Source: an uncultured Prochlorococcus sp. (GTDB taxonomy: Bacteria > Cyanobacteriota > Cyanobacteriia > PCC-6307 > Cyanobiaceae). Taken from it: a DNA stretch of 38,694 nucleotides. The stretch spans positions 1 to 38,694 of the forward strand of contig CACMXO010000009.1 of NCBI GenBank assembly GCA_902617605.1. Reading direction: 5' to 3'. Position numbers and translations under genes: made by a program. This document shows positions 33,903 to 38,694 of this stretch, piece after piece. The notes beneath the pieces are model-generated. The model was not told the origin of the DNA. It made no database searches and saw nothing but the letters and a program-made list of their open reading frames with translations. Each line of letters begins with the position of its first letter. Positions within the stretch are counted from its first letter, which is position 1.

Positions 33903-35570
33903 ATGAGTTATCAAATTCTTCATTATCGTTTAAAAAAATTGAAGAGGGCCTTTCTTATTTGGTTAACTCTGATTTCGCTTTTAATTAATTTATGGATAGA
34001 TAATATTAGATTTACTATTTTCCAAAATAAAAACAATGAAAAAAGTAGGGTCCAAATTAAAAGAGCTAGTTGGTTTACTAATCAATTAATAAAGCTTGGA
34101 TCAGCATTTATTAAAATTGGACAATTATTATCAGCGAGACCTGATTTGATTCCTAATACCTGGATACAGGAATTGTCTAAATTGCAGGATCAAGTTCCTA
34201 ATTTTTCATTTGCGCAAGTTGAAGAAACTATAAGAGAAGAACTAGGATCTAAGTTTAATGAAATAGATCAATTAATATCTGATCCGGTTGGATCAGCATC
34301 ACTAGCTCAGGTCCATAAGGCGACTTTAAAAGACGGTAAGAAAGTAGTATTTAAAGTTCAAAGACCCAATTTAAAAGAATTGTTTTTTATAGATTTGGGC
34401 ATAATGCAGCAAATAGCAGGATTATTGCAGAAAAATAAGAATTGGAGTCGAGGTAGAAACTGGGTTGAGATTGCTAAAGAGTGTAGGAAAGTTCTCATGA
34501 AGGAGCTTGATTTTAATTGTGAAGCACAGTATGCCGCAAGATTTAGACAGCAATTTCTTAATGATGAAAATGTTAAAGTTCCTGAAGTAATTTGGGATAT
34601 GAGCAGTGAAAAAGTCCTTTGTTTAAGTTATCTAGAAGGAACAAAAATAAGCGATTTAGAAAGATTACAATCACAAGAAATTGATTTACCTAAAATCGCA
34701 GAAATAGGCGCCATCAGTTATTTAAAACAATTAGTAAATTACGGTTTTTTCCATGCAGACCCTCATCCTGGGAATCTAGCAGTTTCAAATGAAGGTAAAT
34801 TGATTTTTTATGATTTTGGAATGATGGGCAATATCTCAAATAATCTTCAAACAAGATTAGGGGGGATGGTAAAGGCTGCTGCTCTAAGAGACGCCTCATC
34901 ACTTGTCAGTCAATTACAACAAGCTGGGCTAATTTCAAAAGATATTGATGTAGGACCAGTCAGAAGATTAGTCAGATTGATGCTTAAAGAAGCCTTAACT
35001 CCACCATTTAGTCCAAATATTATTGAAAAATTATCTGGAGATTTATACGAACTTGTTTATGAAACACCTTTTCAACTACCAGTAGATTTAATCTTTGTGA
35101 TGAGAGCTTTATCAACTTTTGAAGGAGTTGGTAGAATGCTTGATCCAGGGTTTAACCTTGTATCAGTTACCAAGCCTTATTTAATAGAACTTATGACTTC
35201 AAATAATCAAACTCCCAACGATTTAATTAACCAATTTGGAAGGCAAGTAGGTGAACTAGGATCGAAAGCTGTTGGCATTCCCAAAAGAATAGATGAAAGT
35301 TTAGAAAGATTAGAGCAGGGCGATTTACAATTGCAAATAAGAATGGGAGAGTCTGATAGACAATTCAAAAAAATGTTTACTGCTCAAAAAACCTTAGGTC
35401 ATTCAATTCTTATAGGAAGCTTATCAATTGCATCTGCTTTACTTGTAACCAATAAACAAAATAATTTTGCACTGTTGCCACTTTTTTTTGCACTACCAAT
35501 AAGTATTGATTGGATAAAGTGTCAATTAAGTATGCGAAAAGGCTCACGTTTAGAAAAACTGAAGCGCTAA
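33903..35570 (+). CDS. ABC1/UbiB/AarF family atypical kinase-like protein
   Basis: A 555-residue protein with the ABC1 signature. The KxGQ motif is at 71-74 (FIKIGQLLSARPDLIP), followed by the alanine-rich loop GSASLAQVHKA, VVFKVQRP with the lysine, ADPHPGN near residue 284 and YDFGMMG near 303. The C terminus has a membrane-like region (HSILIGSLSIASALLVT and FALLPLFFALPISI). Members act in quinone synthesis (UbiB) or plastoglobule/tocopherol regulation (ABC1K). In cyanobacteria a role in plastoquinone or vitamin E is guessed. Its upstream partner is 5 nt away; it is convergent with eno at 3 nt spacing. Confidence 0.93.
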   Translation: MSYQILHYRLKKLKRAFLIWLTLISLLINLWIDNIRFTIFQNKNNEKSRVQIKRASWFTNQLIKLGSAFIKIGQLLSARPDLIPNTWIQELSKLQDQVPNFSFAQVEETIREELGSKFNEIDQLISDPVGSASLAQVHKATLKDGKKVVFKVQRPNLKELFFIDLGIMQQIAGLLQKNKNWSRGRNWVEIAKECRKVLMKELDFNCEAQYAARFRQQFLNDENVKVPEVIWDMSSEKVLCLSYLEGTKISDLERLQSQEIDLPKIAEIGAISYLKQLVNYGFFHADPHPGNLAVSNEGKLIFYDFGMMGNISNNLQTRLGGMVKAAALRDASSLVSQLQQAGLISKDIDVGPVRRLVRLMLKEALTPPFSPNIIEKLSGDLYELVYETPFQLPVDLIFVMRALSTFEGVGRMLDPGFNLVSVTKPYLIELMTSNNQTPNDLINQFGRQVGELGSKAVGIPKRIDESLERLEQGDLQLQIRMGESDRQFKKMFTAQKTLGHSILIGSLSIASALLVTNKQNNFALLPLFFALPISIDWIKCQLSMRKGSRLEKLKR

Positions 35571-35573
35571 AAA

Positions 35574-36869
<1,296 letters not shown>

Positions 36870-37131
36870 TTAATTATTACTATTTAAATCCTATTAATAG
36901 CTGAACTATTTGGCTAATATCTGAAATATATATGTTAACCAACCATAATTTTTTAATTTCATAACAACTTAAATATTAGTTAACGCTTTTATTAATTCCA
37001 AAGTCCCTGCAACCGCCCTCTCATAAACATATTTTTCAAATTCATCTTACAATTTAAAAATTATTGGATGATTATTAATGCAGATATTATTTAGAATATT
37101 AATTAATAATCAACTATATTTTTTATAGTTT

Positions 37132-38694
37132 ATGAGAGAAACACTTACATCCAGTCCTGAACTATTTAGCGATATCAGTTGGAATCTTCTTTTATTAGGG
37201 GAAGAAACAGCAAAAAAATGGGATCATAGTGAATTTAATATTGAACACATAATTCATACATTGTTCTCATCAAGTGAATTCTTTTCTTTTATTGAAAAAT
37301 TATCAATCGACCAAGATACAGTTTTAGACATAACAGAAGATTTTTTAGAAGAGACACCAACAAATCAGTCAGATATTTTTACTATCGGAGAAGATTTAGA
37401 AATTTTATTAGATAATGCGAATCAGATTAAAATCCAATGGGGATCTAGATTCATAGAAATCCCTCATTTACTAATTGCTCTTGGAAGAGATTTAAGAATT
37501 GGAAATTATGTTTTTGAAGAAGGCAACCTTTCGATGGAAAAATTAGAAGAAGAATTAAAGTTTTTCCCAAATATTAATCAATCAAAAGATTCTTTTAATT
37601 ATGAGAACGTACTAGAAATAAAAAATCAATCTAATTTTGAATCAAATAAAGAGACTTTAGTTAAAGAAGAAAAATTTAAAGAAGCTATTGTTCCATTACC
37701 CAAAAGTAAACTTCAAATTGAAACCAACAAACAAGTTGGGAAAGATGAAAATGTTCTTTCAATTTATGGAAAAGATTTAACAGAATCAGCAAAAAAAGGC
37801 GTACTGGATCCCGTTTTAGGCAGAGAAAATGAGATCAATAATTTAATGAGGGTACTCTGCAGAAGAAACAAAAACAATCCTATACTTATCGGCAATCCTG
37901 GGGTTGGTAAAACCTCAGTTGCAAAATTACTTGCGCAATTAATTGTAGACAAAAAAGTTCCTGATTCTTTAAAAGGCTTTAAAATTATTTCGCTTGACTT
38001 GGGTGCTTTAGTTTCTGGGACAAAATTTAGAGGCCAACTAGAAGAAAGGCTAAGCTTAATAATGCAGGAACTAAACAATCCAAGCCAAGGAATGATTCTA
38101 TTTATTGATGAAATTCATTCAATATTAAGTTCTGACAGATCTTCTACCGACATTAGCAATATCTTAAAACCTTTACTGGCTGAAGGAGAACTAAGATGTA
38201 TCGGTACAACAACGCCTGAGAAATTTCGTGAAACTATTGAAAAAGATCAGGCATTAAATAATTGCTTTCAAAAGATAGCTGTTAACGAACCTTCAGTAGA
38301 ATTAAGCGCAAAAATACTGCAAGGTATTAAAAAGAAATATGAATCACATCATGGCATAAAAATTTCTGAAGAAGCTGTAAACTATTCTGCAAAATTGGCC
38401 GACAGATACATCAGCGATAAATGTCTTCCTGATAAAGCAATAGATTTAATTGATGAAGCAGCTGCAGAGTTAAAAATCGAGTCCAACAAAAAGCCTCAAA
38501 TAATTCTCCAACAGGAAAACAAACTTAATACTATTAATGAAAAACTGAATAATTTGCAAGGAGAAAATATCGAAGCTCAAGAAAAACTATTGAATATGAG
38601 GCAACAAGCAGAGGCAAAATTAAACGATCTTTTGGACAATTGGAACAATTTGCGGGAAGAAATGGAGCAATTATCTATCTTAATGAAAGAAGAA
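37132..38694 (+). CDS. clpB2: ClpB-type AAA+ chaperone (probable ClpB2), 5' part
   Basis: The first 521 codons of a Hsp100 protein that continues past the window. It has a Clp N domain (about 1-150), an acidic linker, AAA1 with Walker A GNPGVGKT at 254-261, Walker B LFIDEIH ending at 329, sensor-1 CIGTTTPE and then the start of the middle coiled coil (KLNTINEKLNNLQGE onward). A long coiled coil after AAA1 favours ClpB over ClpC. ClpB2 is a cyanobacterial non-heat-inducible paralogue; the second ATPase domain is off the edge, so the paralogue is uncertain. ATG 37132 with no ribosome-binding site. Confidence 0.85.
   Translation, partial: MRETLTSSPELFSDISWNLLLLGEETAKKWDHSEFNIEHIIHTLFSSSEFFSFIEKLSIDQDTVLDITEDFLEETPTNQSDIFTIGEDLEILLDNANQIKIQWGSRFIEIPHLLIALGRDLRIGNYVFEEGNLSMEKLEEELKFFPNINQSKDSFNYENVLEIKNQSNFESNKETLVKEEKFKEAIVPLPKSKLQIETNKQVGKDENVLSIYGKDLTESAKKGVLDPVLGRENEINNLMRVLCRRNKNNPILIGNPGVGKTSVAKLLAQLIVDKKVPDSLKGFKIISLDLGALVSGTKFRGQLEERLSLIMQELNNPSQGMILFIDEIHSILSSDRSSTDISNILKPLLAEGELRCIGTTTPEKFRETIEKDQALNNCFQKIAVNEPSVELSAKILQGIKKKYESHHGIKISEEAVNYSAKLADRYISDKCLPDKAIDLIDEAAAELKIESNKKPQIILQQENKLNTINEKLNNLQGENIEAQEKLLNMRQQAEAKLNDLLDNWNNLREEMEQLSILMKEE

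Overview
This window looks like core chromosome of a high-light-adapted Prochlorococcus marinus strain. The DNA is very AT-rich, genes are tightly packed on both strands, and the set is typical of a marine picocyanobacterium: psbA for D1, psbO, crtR, cp12, ftsH, a SulP/SbtA/SbtB inorganic-carbon cluster, cyanobacterial hemB, and several small proteins known mainly from cyanobacteria or plastids. I see no mobile element, phage gene, CRISPR array or rRNA. One tRNA, Leu(UAG), is present. The species call rests on protein and synteny recognition only, without a database search.

Layout. 1-5019: the tail of a cobalamin adenosyltransferase gene, dcd and thyX (deoxynucleotide supply), a TxlA-like membrane thioredoxin, glmM, trmB, a DUF3177 membrane protein and a small partner ORF. 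5016-10129: ileS, a small membrane protein, tRNA-Leu, crtR (zeaxanthin synthesis) and gatC. 10276-14165: a 3-methyladenine glycosylase gene, pyrB, a Ycf20-like gene, two small conserved genes and coaBC. 14383-18971: psbO, sat, ftsH and a KDPG-aldolase-like gene. 19006-21612: aroC, psbA with its terminator and structured leader, and a 42-codon ORF divergent from psbA. 21730-29190: aspartoacylase, a GST-like gene, cp12, a small hypothetical, obg, mutS2, a VOC protein and hemB. 29414-32355: SulP-sbtA-sbtB bicarbonate uptake cluster. 32377-38694: a TrxR-like flavoprotein, a small helical protein, an ABC1 kinase, enolase, and the first 521 codons of a clpB-type chaperone gene that runs off the end.

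How genes work together. PsbO, D1 and FtsH belong to assembly and repair of photosystem II. SulP, SbtA and SbtB would bring in bicarbonate, and CP12 gates Calvin-cycle enzymes in the dark. dcd and thyX supply dTMP; pyrB starts pyrimidine synthesis. IleS and tRNA-Leu, TrmB and GatC serve translation.

Most notable. Two otherwise intact genes, crtR and the 3-methyladenine glycosylase gene, have no ATG, GTG or TTG codon upstream of their conserved N-terminal regions, so they appear to start at ATA/ATT/ATC or to hide a sequencing or frame problem. The SbtB protein ends before the redox R-loop. The TrxR-like protein has lost the usual NADPH motifs and resembles the diflavin (DDOR) type. The KDPG-aldolase-like protein keeps the Schiff-base lysine but lacks several substrate-binding residues. 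I did not find a clearly new multi-gene system here.
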